Positions 35,418-44,287 of a stretch of 64,000 nucleotides of DNA are shown here, one piece after another (within the stretch, counting starts at the first letter, position 1; each line of letters begins with the position of its first letter). The notes under the pieces are model-generated. The model saw only the letters and a program-made list of their open reading frames with translations. It was not told where the DNA came from and did no database searches. The position numbers and the translations under genes are program-made. The DNA comes from Saprospiraceae bacterium. GTDB taxonomy: Bacteria; Bacteroidota; Bacteroidia; Chitinophagales; Saprospiraceae. Location: NCBI GenBank assembly GCA_041392805.1, contig JAWKLJ010000001.1, positions 1,736,001 to 1,800,000 of the forward strand, given 5' to 3'.

Positions 35418-37334
35418 TCAATCGCCCCAATTCTCTGAAGAAAACGGCGGCTTTAAATAATGCCGTTGATTGGCTTTTTGTTGCTCATATTCCTTAAAGG
35501 CAGCTTGGACGGATTCTTTAGTCGATACTTCCGAGACGGGTACTTCCCACCAGCAATAACCTTCCATGCCTTGGTAGCGGTCCGTTTCGACATAGACCAC
35601 GGTGGTTCTGTCGGTGCTACGGGCTTTTTTCAAGGCGGCTTCCAGAGAAGGCATGTCGGTGGCGGGGAGGACGATGGCGCCCAAGCTTGCAGCATTGCCG
35701 GCCAGGTCGACGGGGAGATAGCGTTCTTCGGCCAGCGCAACTGGGATCTCATCTCCATTGAGGGCTCCCTTCTCTGGGTCGCGGTACAGGTACCGGGTGC
35801 CAAAACCTTCGGTCCCTAAGGAACGAGACAGGCCACCAATACTGGCAAAACCATTATTGTTAATGAGTACGATAATCAATTTGACATTTTCCTGGATCGA
35901 AGTGATAATTTCTTGTGACAACATGAGGTAACTCCCATCGCCAACGATAATGTAGACTTCCCGTTCGGGGGCGGCCATTTTGATGCCGAGGCCGCCGGCA
36001 ATTTCATAGCCCATGCAGGAATAGCCATACTCCAGGTGAAAACCCTTGGGGTGGCGGGTACGCCAGGCTTTGTGGAGGTCTCCGGGAGCGCTGCCCGCCG
36101 CGCAAACCATGATGTCATTGGGGTCGGATAGTTCGTTGACTGCGCCGATGACTTCGCCTTGGCTCAGGGGCGTATGGCCCAAGTTGTAAATCTCGGTTAC
36201 CTTTTGGTCCCAGGATCGGTTGTAGGCCAGTGCCCTTTCACGATAAGCCGAATCGACTTTAAAATGCCCTAATAATCGGTCTAATTCTTCCAAACTTGCT
36301 TTGGCATCTCCTACCACCGGCAAGGCGGAATGCTTATGAGCATCAAACTCGGTGATATTGATATTGATAAAACGGACATCCGGGTTTTGGAATGCCGTTT
36401 TAGAAGCGGTGGTAAAGTCGCTATAGCGGGTACCGACACCGATCACCAGGTCGGCTTCTTTGGCCATAGCGATGGCGCCGGGGGTGCCGGTCACGCCGCA
36501 GGCGCCGAGGTTCTCCGGCTCGTCGTAACGCAGGGAACCTTTGCCCGCGAAGGTCTCAGCAACGGGGATACCCGTGCGGTTGACGAGCTGTTTGAGGATG
36601 GCTGTTGCATCGCTATAGATGACACCTCCTCCGGCAATAATAATCGGCCGTTTGGCTTTTTTAATCCATTCGGCTGCCTTCTGAATGAGGGCTATATCCG
36701 GGCGCGGGCGGCCGATGTGCCAGGTTCTTTTTTCGAAGAATTCCTTGGGGAAATCAAAGGCTTCGGCCTGGATATCCTGCGGCATGGCCAGGGTGACGGC
36801 CCCCGTTTCTGCCTGTGACGTCAACACGCGCATTACTTCGGGCAGGGAAGTAATAAGTTGCTCCGGTCGATTGATTCGATCCCAATATTTGGAAACGGGC
36901 TTGAAGCAATCGTTCACGGATATATCTTGGGAATAGGCTGATTCTAACTGTTGTAACACAGGCGCCACATTGCGGCGGGCGAAAATATCGCCTGGCAGCA
37001 ACAAAACGGGCAATCGGTTGATGGTCGCCAGGGCTGCCCCGGTAACCATATTGGTGGCGCCGGGTCCAATGGAGGAGGTGCAGGCAAAGGTCGAGAGCCT
37101 GTTTTTCACCTTGGCATAGGCCACCGCCGTGTGTACCATGGATTGCTCATTGCGCGACTGGTAATAAGGTAATTCGGGATATTGCAGCAAGGCCTGGCCG
37201 AGTCCTGCTACGTTGCCGTGACCAAAGATTCCAAAGCAGCCAGCAAAAAATTGATGTGCTTGCCCGTCCCTTTCTACATACTGTTGGTGCAAAAAGGCGA
37301 TGGTTGCCTGTGCCACCGTTAGTTTTTTTGTCAT
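35418..37334 (-). CDS. iolD: 3D-(3,5/4)-trihydroxycyclohexane-1,2-dione acylhydrolase (ring-opening)
   Basis: A 638-residue ThDP-dependent enzyme that opens the cyclic dione to 5-deoxy-D-glucuronate, step 3 of the inositol pathway. Visible are the N-terminal PYR domain with GIFGHGNVAGLGQAL and the catalytic glutamate of SRNEQSMVH (E63), the central domain (AKRPIIIAGGGVIYSDA), and the C-terminal ThDP/Mg site EYGYSCMGYEIAGGLG...VGDGSYLM...INNNGF. The length matches IolD (about 640). Its ATG overlaps the aldolase stop by 4 bp (37331-37334), indicating translational coupling. Confidence 0.95.
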   Translation of the reverse strand: MTKKLTVAQATIAFLHQQYVERDGQAHQFFAGCFGIFGHGNVAGLGQALLQYPELPYYQSRNEQSMVHTAVAYAKVKNRLSTFACTSSIGPGATNMVTGAALATINRLPVLLLPGDIFARRNVAPVLQQLESAYSQDISVNDCFKPVSKYWDRINRPEQLITSLPEVMRVLTSQAETGAVTLAMPQDIQAEAFDFPKEFFEKRTWHIGRPRPDIALIQKAAEWIKKAKRPIIIAGGGVIYSDATAILKQLVNRTGIPVAETFAGKGSLRYDEPENLGACGVTGTPGAIAMAKEADLVIGVGTRYSDFTTASKTAFQNPDVRFININITEFDAHKHSALPVVGDAKASLEELDRLLGHFKVDSAYRERALAYNRSWDQKVTEIYNLGHTPLSQGEVIGAVNELSDPNDIMVCAAGSAPGDLHKAWRTRHPKGFHLEYGYSCMGYEIAGGLGIKMAAPEREVYIIVGDGSYLMLSQEIITSIQENVKLIIVLINNNGFASIGGLSRSLGTEGFGTRYLYRDPEKGALNGDEIPVALAEERYLPVDLAGNAASLGAIVLPATDMPSLEAALKKARSTDRTTVVYVETDRYQGMEGYCWWEVPVSEVSTKESVQAAFKEYEQQKANQRHYLKPPFSSENWGD

Positions 37335-38272
37335 CTTTTTATAGTATTTGCTTTGCCAGTGGCATTGAGTAAATCAAATTTTTCCAGCATCGTTTCAACA
37401 TAAGCTTCCATGTAAATCTTACCCGGATTCATGGGTGCAAAATCATCGGGGTGTTCCTGAAAATACTCCCGGTTCACGCGGGTCCAGAGTAAGCGAAAAT
37501 CGGTGGCCAAATTCACTTTGCAAATGCCATAGGCTATGGCCTTTTTCACCTCCTCCGGATCAACCCCTTTGGCACTCGCTTGCAGTTTTCCTCCGGCGGC
37601 ATTGATGCGGCGAATCTCTTCGTAGTTGACCGCCGAGCCGCCATGTAAAACTAGGGGAAAGCCGGGCAAGCGCTGCTGGATTTCTTGCAGTACAGCAAAC
37701 TGTAAACCTTGTCCGCCCGAGAACTTATAGGCGCCATGACTGGTCCCAACGGCTATCGCCAGGCTATCGCAATTGGTTTCTTTTACAAAAGTTTCCACTT
37801 CATTCGGATTCGTGTATAAAGCATGGGCTTCGTCAATACTCAGGTCATCTTCTACCCCTGCCAGCACGCCCAACTCAGCCTCCACACTTACCCCTTGCTG
37901 ATGGGCACGCGCTACCACCGCTTTGGTTCGTATGATATTGGTCGCAAAGTCGTCATGCGAGGCATCAATCATGACAGAGGTGTAATCGCCGCCCTCCAAA
38001 GCATGCCAAATGTGCTCCTCATAACCATGGTCGAGGTGAAGGGCAAAAATAGTTTTTGGATAAATCTGGGCCGCTGCCTTAATGATAGCAACCAACATTT
38101 CAGGCTTTGCATAATTGCGGGAAGCGGGGGTCGTCTGCACAATGAAAGGGGCATTCGCTTTTTCCGCTGCCGCAAATAGTCCCAGGGTTTGCTCCATAAA
38201 GGAGACATTCACCGCAGGAATGGCATACTTGCCGTAGCAATGTTGGAAAAGGTAATTAGTTGTTACCAGCAT
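37331..38272 (-). CDS. iolJ: Class II aldolase, probable 5-dehydro-2-deoxyphosphogluconate aldolase
   Basis: About 313 residues from the ATG at 38272 (MLVTTNYLFQHCYGKYAIPAVNV); in-frame sequence upstream belongs to the symporter end. It is a zinc-dependent class II fructose-bisphosphate-aldolase family member: FALHLDHGYEEHIWHAL (zinc and active-site residues), SVEAELGVLAGVEDD, VGTSHGAYKF and LHGGSAVNYEEIRRI. In this operon it most likely cleaves 2-deoxy-5-keto-gluconate 6-phosphate to dihydroxyacetone phosphate and malonate semialdehyde (IolJ role); FBA activity cannot be excluded. It sits 11 bp after the symporter and overlaps iolD by 4 bp. Confidence 0.87.
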   Translation of the reverse strand: MLVTTNYLFQHCYGKYAIPAVNVSFMEQTLGLFAAAEKANAPFIVQTTPASRNYAKPEMLVAIIKAAAQIYPKTIFALHLDHGYEEHIWHALEGGDYTSVMIDASHDDFATNIIRTKAVVARAHQQGVSVEAELGVLAGVEDDLSIDEAHALYTNPNEVETFVKETNCDSLAIAVGTSHGAYKFSGGQGLQFAVLQEIQQRLPGFPLVLHGGSAVNYEEIRRINAAGGKLQASAKGVDPEEVKKAIAYGICKVNLATDFRLLWTRVNREYFQEHPDDFAPMNPGKIYMEAYVETMLEKFDLLNATGKANTIKR

Positions 38273-38283
38273 CTTTTTAGACG

Positions 38284-39885
38284 TTACACATTCCCTAACA
38301 AAATATAAATCACCAAGGTAATGGCTACCAAAAAAATACTTAAACCCTTGGCGTATTTCCACTGTTTCATCTCCACTACACCAATATCCTGAATGGTGAA
38401 GGTATTTATTCTGGGAAAATACATAGATACCAGGTGCATAACCACCACATTCAAGACGAACTCAATGCCCCATATATGAACAAAATGCATTTCTACCTTT
38501 AATATAAAAGACAGCAGGATATAAAAAGCCAGGCCAAAGAACAAGCCTGCTCTGGCACCTACTGCGGAAACCCGAGGAAAGAAAAAGCCAGCTAAAATGA
38601 CCGTTGCCATCGGAATGAAAAAGATGCCATTGAGCTGCTGAAGTAGCTGGTATAATCCTGCGGGGGCATTGGCGACAAATGGTGCTACAAAGATGGCAAA
38701 AACAGCTAAAATAGTAGAGACCAATTTCCCTATTCTAACCAACGTACTTCCCGCTGCTGCTTTATTGATATACTGTTTGTAAATATCCAGGCTAAAAATG
38801 GTAGCTGCGCTATTCAGGGCACTATTGAAGGTACTGAGAACTGCCCCCATCACCACTGCCACAAAAAAACCTGTCATCCAAAGGGGCAATACTTTTTTCA
38901 GTAAAAGCGGATAGACGCTATCTTGTTCATCATAATAGGCATCTCCAAAGTAATAAAAGGCAATGATTCCTGGCAATACAATGACCAAAGGGATTAAAAT
39001 TTTCAATACACCCGTATATAAAAGGCCCTTTTGCGCCTCTTTTAAACTCACCGCACCCAAGGCCCGCTGAATAATAGACTGGTGCATGGTCCAGAAATAC
39101 AATTGATTGATTATCAAACCCGTAAACAATACACTAAAAGGCAAAATAGCTTCCCTTGCTCCAGGTCCAACCGAGACTTCCCGGCTGATGACATTAAATT
39201 TGTCAGGACTATTTTCGAAAACCATGGTCAAGCCCCTCACGATATTGCCGTCCCCGATATCCAGTAGCGCCAGAACCGGCACTAACAAACCAGCAATCAT
39301 CAACCCAAAACCATTAATGGTATCGGTATAGGCCACCATTTTCAATCCTCCAAATATCGCATAAACGGCTCCGATAATACCAACCACCAGGACCGTTATC
39401 CATAGTCCCTGGCTTTTGGAAACCTGTAGCACTTCCGAAATATTGAAAATGCTCTCAATGTTAATAGCGCCAGTGTACAATACAATGGGTAACAAAGTAC
39501 TGACAAATGAAATGATCAGTAATAAGGCGAGGAGGGTCCTGGTCAATCCATCAAACCTTTTTTCCAAAAACTCTGGGATGGTCGTCAATCCCATTTTAAG
39601 GTAGCGCGGCACAAAATACATGGCTGCAGCCACCAACGCCAAGGCCGAGGTAACTTCCCATGCGATAATGATAGCGCCATTTTTGTAGGAAGAACCGTTC
39701 AGTCCGATGAGGTGCTCCGTAGAAATATTGGTCAATAACATCGACCCGGCTATAACAATTCCGGTCAGGCTTCTTCCGCCCAAAAAATAACCATCTTGGG
39801 TGTTCAGCTTGTCTTTGCGCAACTGCCAGGTGGCATAGAAAGCGACAAAGCCGGTAAAGGCTAAAAAACTGAGGAATTGTATCAT
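38284..39885 (-). CDS. Sodium:solute symporter (SSS/SLC5), probable myo-inositol importer
   Basis: A 533-residue membrane protein with about 14 hydrophobic segments of the SSS fold: QDGYFLGGRSLTGIVIAGSMLLTNISTEHLIG (TM1 region, residues about 30-62), GAVYAIFGGLKMVAYTDTING (family signature), and GAVLSTFNSALNSAATIFSLDIYKQY. SLC5 family members include Na+/myo-inositol transporters, and its place between iolG and the aldolase makes inositol or inosose the likely cargo (inference). It has 11 bp to the aldolase gene and a 205-bp gap to iolG that holds a repeat fragment. Confidence 0.88.
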   Translation of the reverse strand: MIQFLSFLAFTGFVAFYATWQLRKDKLNTQDGYFLGGRSLTGIVIAGSMLLTNISTEHLIGLNGSSYKNGAIIIAWEVTSALALVAAAMYFVPRYLKMGLTTIPEFLEKRFDGLTRTLLALLLIISFVSTLLPIVLYTGAINIESIFNISEVLQVSKSQGLWITVLVVGIIGAVYAIFGGLKMVAYTDTINGFGLMIAGLLVPVLALLDIGDGNIVRGLTMVFENSPDKFNVISREVSVGPGAREAILPFSVLFTGLIINQLYFWTMHQSIIQRALGAVSLKEAQKGLLYTGVLKILIPLVIVLPGIIAFYYFGDAYYDEQDSVYPLLLKKVLPLWMTGFFVAVVMGAVLSTFNSALNSAATIFSLDIYKQYINKAAAGSTLVRIGKLVSTILAVFAIFVAPFVANAPAGLYQLLQQLNGIFFIPMATVILAGFFFPRVSAVGARAGLFFGLAFYILLSFILKVEMHFVHIWGIEFVLNVVVMHLVSMYFPRINTFTIQDIGVVEMKQWKYAKGLSIFLVAITLVIYILLGNV

Positions 39886-39998
39886 GGCTTGGTTTTCGTT
39901 TGTTTATAAAAAATTAAGGGCACCCGTCTAAATCGGAAGTACGAAATGGGACTACCTCCCGTAGTTTAAACGTCGGAAACGCTATACCTGGGAACGCT

Positions 39999-40100
39999 AA
40001 GTAGTTTGACGGAAATAAATGCTACCACTTTTTTCAAAGATTCGCGAATATTTTCACACAACTTCCTTTTTGTCAGTTGTTTTGAAAATCCTAGTGAATT
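39999..40100. repeat. Dispersed repeat fragment, copy 1 (second copy at 60.2 kb)
   Basis: AAGTAGTTTGACGGAAATAA and the following roughly 80 bp (through ATTCGCGAATATTTTCACAC and CAACTTCCTTT) recur almost identically, in inverted orientation, at 60168-60268. Here only one arm of the inverted repeat seen at 60 kb remains, and the end merges into the iolG stop region, so this copy looks truncated. Together with the purine-type sequence at 39935-39990, it fills the gap between iolG and the symporter. Confidence 0.7.
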
Positions 40101-41101
40101 ATCTCCGCAACCTTAACGGGTCTGTTTTCCTTGACAGATTTCCAGGCAGCAAGGCCAATGACCGTCGCCATCAAGGCATCATAGCCATCAACGGGGACCT
40201 TGGCGTCTGTCTGAATAGCGGTGACAAAGGCCTGCATTTCTCGCTGATAGGCGACCATATAGCGTTCCAGGAAAAAATCCAGTAACAGGGGCTGATGAAT
40301 ACCTGTTCCGTTGTAAAGCGTATGCGAATCTGGTTGTTGGTTTTCGATATTAACCATGCCCTTGGAGCCAAAAATTTCCAGCCTTTGGTCATAGCCATAA
40401 GTAGCCTTTCTGCTATTGTCGATGGTAGCAATGGTGCCATCTTCAAAAGTCAGGTTGACAATAGCGGTATCAATGTCTCCTGCTACGCCTATTGCGGGAT
40501 CCACGCGCACGGCGCCCTTAGCATAAACCTCCGTCACTTCGCTACCTACTATAAATCGAGCCATATCGAAATCATGTATGGTCATGTCCAGGAACAAGCC
40601 ACCTGAACGCTCGATATAGGAAATCGGTGGTGGCCCCGGGTCCCGGCTGGTTATTTTTAAAATATGGGTGTCGCCAACCTGGCCTTGTTCGACCATTTCG
40701 CGAACTTTAGCAAAATGAACGTCAAAACGACGGTTGAAGCCAACTTGCAATTTAACACCTGCCTTTGTTACGATCTCCTGGATTTGCTGGATGGCCTCTA
40801 CGGTCATATCCAGGGGTTTTTCGCAGAAAATATGCTTCCCAGCTGCAGCCGCTTTTTGGATGATTTCGAAATGGGTGTCCGTTGGCGAACAAATGATGAT
40901 AGCATCAATGCCAGGATTAGTTATGATTTCCTGATAATCTGCTACGACTGAGGGTACTCCCAAATCCACTGCAAATTGTTGGGCTTCGGGGAAAGGATCC
41001 GTTGCCACCAAAACCTTTACCCCTGGTATTTGAAGCAGATTCTTAAGATGGATTTTGCCGATGCGGCCCAATCCTATTACGCCTACCTTGATATGATTCA
41101 T
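40091..41101 (-). CDS. iolG: Inositol 2-dehydrogenase (Gfo/Idh/MocA family)
   Basis: A 336-residue cytoplasmic NAD-dependent oxidoreductase that oxidises myo-inositol to scyllo-inosose, step 1 of the pathway. It has a Rossmann domain VGVIGLGRIGKIHLKNLLQ at the N-terminus, CSPTDTHFEII, the catalytic-lysine motif FCEKPLDMT, and the C-terminal alpha/beta domain with SRDPGPPPISYIERSGGLFLDMTIHDFDMARFI, carrying the conserved D-x-x-x-H pair. Length matches IolG (about 335). There is no signal peptide, unlike the three Tat-exported relatives at 47.5, 52.2 and 60.3 kb. Its leader is the repeat array 41102-41753. Confidence 0.92.
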   Translation of the reverse strand: MNHIKVGVIGLGRIGKIHLKNLLQIPGVKVLVATDPFPEAQQFAVDLGVPSVVADYQEIITNPGIDAIIICSPTDTHFEIIQKAAAAGKHIFCEKPLDMTVEAIQQIQEIVTKAGVKLQVGFNRRFDVHFAKVREMVEQGQVGDTHILKITSRDPGPPPISYIERSGGLFLDMTIHDFDMARFIVGSEVTEVYAKGAVRVDPAIGVAGDIDTAIVNLTFEDGTIATIDNSRKATYGYDQRLEIFGSKGMVNIENQQPDSHTLYNGTGIHQPLLLDFFLERYMVAYQREMQAFVTAIQTDAKVPVDGYDALMATVIGLAAWKSVKENRPVKVAEIIH

Positions 41102-41753
41102 TTATTTATTGGTTTTTCATTTTGTTTGTGCTTCTTGTGTTGGATTATGCAAATTCAAATTCAATGGCAATTTCAAATTCAATGGCAATTTCAAATTCAA
41201 TGGCAATTTCAATTCCTCACACCTATACACTTTCACACCCCCGCCGCTCGTGAACGAGCTCCAGCTCGTGAACTTGCCACTTCTTTGACGGCCTGTAGCT
41301 CCAGCTACATCGCTGCGCCTCCAATGACAATCAAAATCAAAATGGCAATCAAAATCAAAATGCCTCCTGTGTCGCTGACGTCTTGTCCCCAAACCCGCTC
41401 GTGAACGAGCTCCAGCTCGTGAACTTGCCACTTCTTTGACGGCCTGTAGCTCCAGCTACATCGCTGCGCCTCCAATGACAATCAAAATCAAAATGACAAT
41501 CAAAATCAAAATGCCTCCTGTGTCGCTGACGTCTTGTCCCCAAACCCGCTCGTGAACGAGCTCCAGCTCGTGAACTTGCCACTTCTTTGACAGCCTGTAG
41601 CTCCAGCTACATCGCTGCGCCTCCAATGACAATCAAAATCAAAATGGCAATCAAAATCAAAATGCCTCCTGTGTCGCTGACGTCTTGTCCCCAAACCTCC
41701 ACTACCTCTATAACTCCAATAACTCCACGTCCCCAAAAAAAATCTTAGCCCCC
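41102..41753 (-). repeat. Modular intergenic repeat, locus C (mmsA-iolG): 3 x 151-bp tandem units
   Basis: No gene. On the minus strand a G-rich segment (TTTTTTTTGGGGACGTGGAG, then GTGGAGGTTTGGGGACAAG) follows the mmsA stop. Three near-identical 151-bp units come next (41547-41697, 41396-41546, 41245-41395), each with box CAGCGACACAGGAGGCATTT, ATTTTG/ATTGCC words, a TGTAGCTGGAGCTACA hairpin and a CGAGCTGGAGCTCG hairpin. A tail of (ATTGCC ATTGAA TTTGAA)-type words leads to the iolG ATG. 151 is not a multiple of three, so the repeated open frames are not proteins. Confidence 0.9.
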
Positions 41754-43220
41754 CTAAAACTTCCGCTCCCAGGTCTTCAGCCATCGTTCTACCACCACCT
41801 TGGTTTGGGTGAAAAACTCTACCGCGTGGTTTCCCTGGCCGTGCAGATCGCCAAAAAAGCTATCTTTCCAGCCAGAAAAGGGGAACTCAGCCATAGGAGC
41901 TGCCACACCAATATTGATGCCGATATTGCCAGCCCAGGCGTCGTGTCGGAATTGGCGGGCTGCCGCACCACTGCTCGTAAACAAACAAGCCATATTGCCA
42001 TAATTGCCGCTATTGATGAGTTCAATGGCATCATCGATATGATCCAGGTGCATGAGGCTCATCACGGGGCCAAAAATTTCTGTCCCTGCTATTTTTCCAC
42101 CTATCGGCACATCTTCCAAAATGGTAGGTGCAATAAAATTGCCTTTTTCATAACCAGAAATGGAGGGATTTCGGCCATCCAAAACCAGCTTGGCTCCTTC
42201 GGCTATCCCCAGCTCGATCAGGCCCTGGATACGTTCTTTGCTTTCGGCAGAGATGACGGGGCCCATGGCTACGCCATTATCCAAACCGAAGCCGGTGGTT
42301 CTACTTTTGGTCAATTCAATGATGCTGTCGGTCACCTCCTTGTGGTCGCCTACTGTCACGACCATAGAAGCGGCCAAACAACGCTGCCCTGCGCATCCAT
42401 AAACACTATCGGCTACAATTTGTGCCGTCGTTTCAATGTCTGCATCCGGCAAAATAATAATGGGGTTTTTCGCGCCGCCCTGGGCCTGAACGCGCTTCCC
42501 GTGCTGGGCGGCCTTGGCATAAACATAACGGGCAATAGGCGTAGACCCCACAAAACTGATCGCCTTTATTTCCGGGTGTTCCAAAATGGCATTCACACTT
42601 TCCTTGGCGCCGTGCACCATATTGATGACTCCTGCTGGTAAGTCAAGTTGATCTATCAGTTCAAACACCTTGGTCATGGTGAGTGGTACCTTTTCCGAAG
42701 GCTTCACTATATAGGTATTGCCACAGGCAATCGCATAAGGCAAAAACCAAAAGGGGATCATCCCCGGGAAATTGAAAGGCGCAATACAAGCACAAACACC
42801 GAGGGGTTGGCGAATCATAAATTCATCAATTCCCCTGGCGATATCTTCTGAGAACTGGCCCTGCATCATCGCTGGAATGCCACAAGCCATTTCTACGTTT
42901 TCAATGGCGCGTTGCATTTCTCCCAATGATTCTGCATAGGTTTTACCGCATTCGAGGGTGATCGTGCGAGCGATCTCTTCCAAATGGGTTTCCAGTAAGG
43001 TCTTTAGCTTGAACAGGTACTGAATCCGCTGATGTGCGGGCGTATTGCGCCATCCTGGAAAGGCCTGACTGGCTGCCTTGACGGCTGCTTCCACATCCTG
43101 GCTGCCTCCGGCCGGTACCTTAGCCAATATTTCCAGGGTTGCTGGATTATCGACCGCCATAAAATCATTGCTGCTGCTATTCGTCCAGCTTCCGTTGATA
43201 TAGTTCTTTAGTTGTTGCAT
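41754..43220 (-). CDS. iolA: Methylmalonate/malonate-semialdehyde dehydrogenase (CoA-acylating)
   Basis: A 488-residue cytoplasmic aldehyde dehydrogenase that turns malonate semialdehyde plus CoA and NAD into acetyl-CoA and CO2, the last inositol step. It has the N-terminal NYINGSWTNSSS, the CoA-acylating ALDH signature around APFNFPGMIPFWFLPYAIACGNT, FVGSTPIARYVY (cofactor), QAQGGAKNPIIILPDAD, and the nucleophile cysteine of GCAGQRCLAASM. It ends with the MmsA-type GWKDSFFGDLHGQGNHAVEF. The family is also named MmsA; its place in the inositol operon supports iolA. It lies 41 bp after iolC. Confidence 0.93.
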   Translation of the reverse strand: MQQLKNYINGSWTNSSSNDFMAVDNPATLEILAKVPAGGSQDVEAAVKAASQAFPGWRNTPAHQRIQYLFKLKTLLETHLEEIARTITLECGKTYAESLGEMQRAIENVEMACGIPAMMQGQFSEDIARGIDEFMIRQPLGVCACIAPFNFPGMIPFWFLPYAIACGNTYIVKPSEKVPLTMTKVFELIDQLDLPAGVINMVHGAKESVNAILEHPEIKAISFVGSTPIARYVYAKAAQHGKRVQAQGGAKNPIIILPDADIETTAQIVADSVYGCAGQRCLAASMVVTVGDHKEVTDSIIELTKSRTTGFGLDNGVAMGPVISAESKERIQGLIELGIAEGAKLVLDGRNPSISGYEKGNFIAPTILEDVPIGGKIAGTEIFGPVMSLMHLDHIDDAIELINSGNYGNMACLFTSSGAAARQFRHDAWAGNIGINIGVAAPMAEFPFSGWKDSFFGDLHGQGNHAVEFFTQTKVVVERWLKTWERKF

Positions 43221-43261
43221 GTTCTTCTTTTTGGTTCTCTTTAATTGGTTTAAAAAAAGGT

Positions 43262-44278
43262 CTATAAGCCTCCTTTCGCTTCCGCGAAGGCCAGCGCCTC
43301 TTCCAGGGTAGGCATGAAATTGGCACAGCCATGTTTGGTCACCAGGATCGCACCACAGGCATTGCCCATCCGCACCGACTTGTACAAGTCCCAGTTTTGC
43401 ATACAGCCATAAATGAAACCTGCCCCAAAGGCGTCTCCTGCTCCCAAGATATTGAGAATCTCGACCGGGAAACCAGGTACCACGACTTCCGCTTTCCCTT
43501 TTTCAAAAATGGAGGCGCCTTCTGCCCCTCTTTTCACGATAAGCACCTTCACCCCCAGGTTCAGAATAGTGGCAATTGCTTTTTCGATGTTGCCTTTTAT
43601 TTCGGGGGCAGAGACTTGTTGGTGCTTGATGGTGATTTGACTGCTATCCTGCAAGCTGGCGGCTAAAATCTCTTCTTCGGTGCCGATGGCAATTTCTACC
43701 TTAGGCAACAAAGCCCGTACCATGACACCATAGGCCCTGGGGTCGAACCACTGGTCTGCCCGGAAGTCGAGGTCGAGGAATACGCGAGTGCCTTTGGCAA
43801 CGGCCTCTTCAGCCGCAAAAAAGGTGGCCGTTTTACTGGGGTCTTTGCTCAGGGCATTCCCTGATAAAACAATGGCTTTAAAATCTTGGAGATTGGTGTT
43901 TAATACATGGTCGATCGTGAGCTGAAGGTCGGCAGCATTATGCCGATAAAAAACCAAAGGGAAACGATCGGGCGGTTCTATGCCCAGAATAACAGCAGAA
44001 CTCCTGGTGTCTTCTATAGTCGGGATGAATTGGGTATCGACCCCTTCATTGTCTAAAAACCGCTTGATAAAGGCGCCTACCTTGTCGTTGCCGATAGCGG
44101 TCAGCAAAGCCGTCTTGAGCCCTAATCTGCGGCTCCCAACAGCTATGTTGGTCGAAGAACCGCCAACAAAAGCACCAAATGAGGTGATTTCTTCAAATGG
44201 CGCCCCCAGGTCATTAGAATATAAATCGATAGAGGAACGGCCAAAAGTGATAACATCGTATTTTTTTTCAGCAGACAT
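43262..44278 (-). CDS. iolC: 5-dehydro-2-deoxygluconokinase
   Basis: A 338-residue PfkB-family kinase that phosphorylates 2-deoxy-5-keto-D-gluconate before aldolase cleavage. It opens YDVITFGRSSIDLYSNDLGA, diagnostic of IolC (R-S-S-x-D-L-Y), continues FGAFVGGSSTNIAVGSRRLGL (PfkB signature 1), and ends with ILGAGDAFGAGFIYG, where the Asp of GAGD is the catalytic base. It is a stand-alone kinase, without the C-terminal DUF2090 fusion of some homologues. It is 9 bp downstream of iolB. Confidence 0.94.
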   Translation of the reverse strand: MSAEKKYDVITFGRSSIDLYSNDLGAPFEEITSFGAFVGGSSTNIAVGSRRLGLKTALLTAIGNDKVGAFIKRFLDNEGVDTQFIPTIEDTRSSAVILGIEPPDRFPLVFYRHNAADLQLTIDHVLNTNLQDFKAIVLSGNALSKDPSKTATFFAAEEAVAKGTRVFLDLDFRADQWFDPRAYGVMVRALLPKVEIAIGTEEEILAASLQDSSQITIKHQQVSAPEIKGNIEKAIATILNLGVKVLIVKRGAEGASIFEKGKAEVVVPGFPVEILNILGAGDAFGAGFIYGCMQNWDLYKSVRMGNACGAILVTKHGCANFMPTLEEALAFAEAKGGL

Positions 44279-44287
44279 TGGGTAGCA

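Noticed and set aside
41117..41784. Open frames encoding SSRAGARSRAG and FDFDCHFDFD repeats
   Set aside because: Each 151-bp unit shifts the frame, the peptides are low complexity, and they overlap the end of mmsA and the iolG leader.
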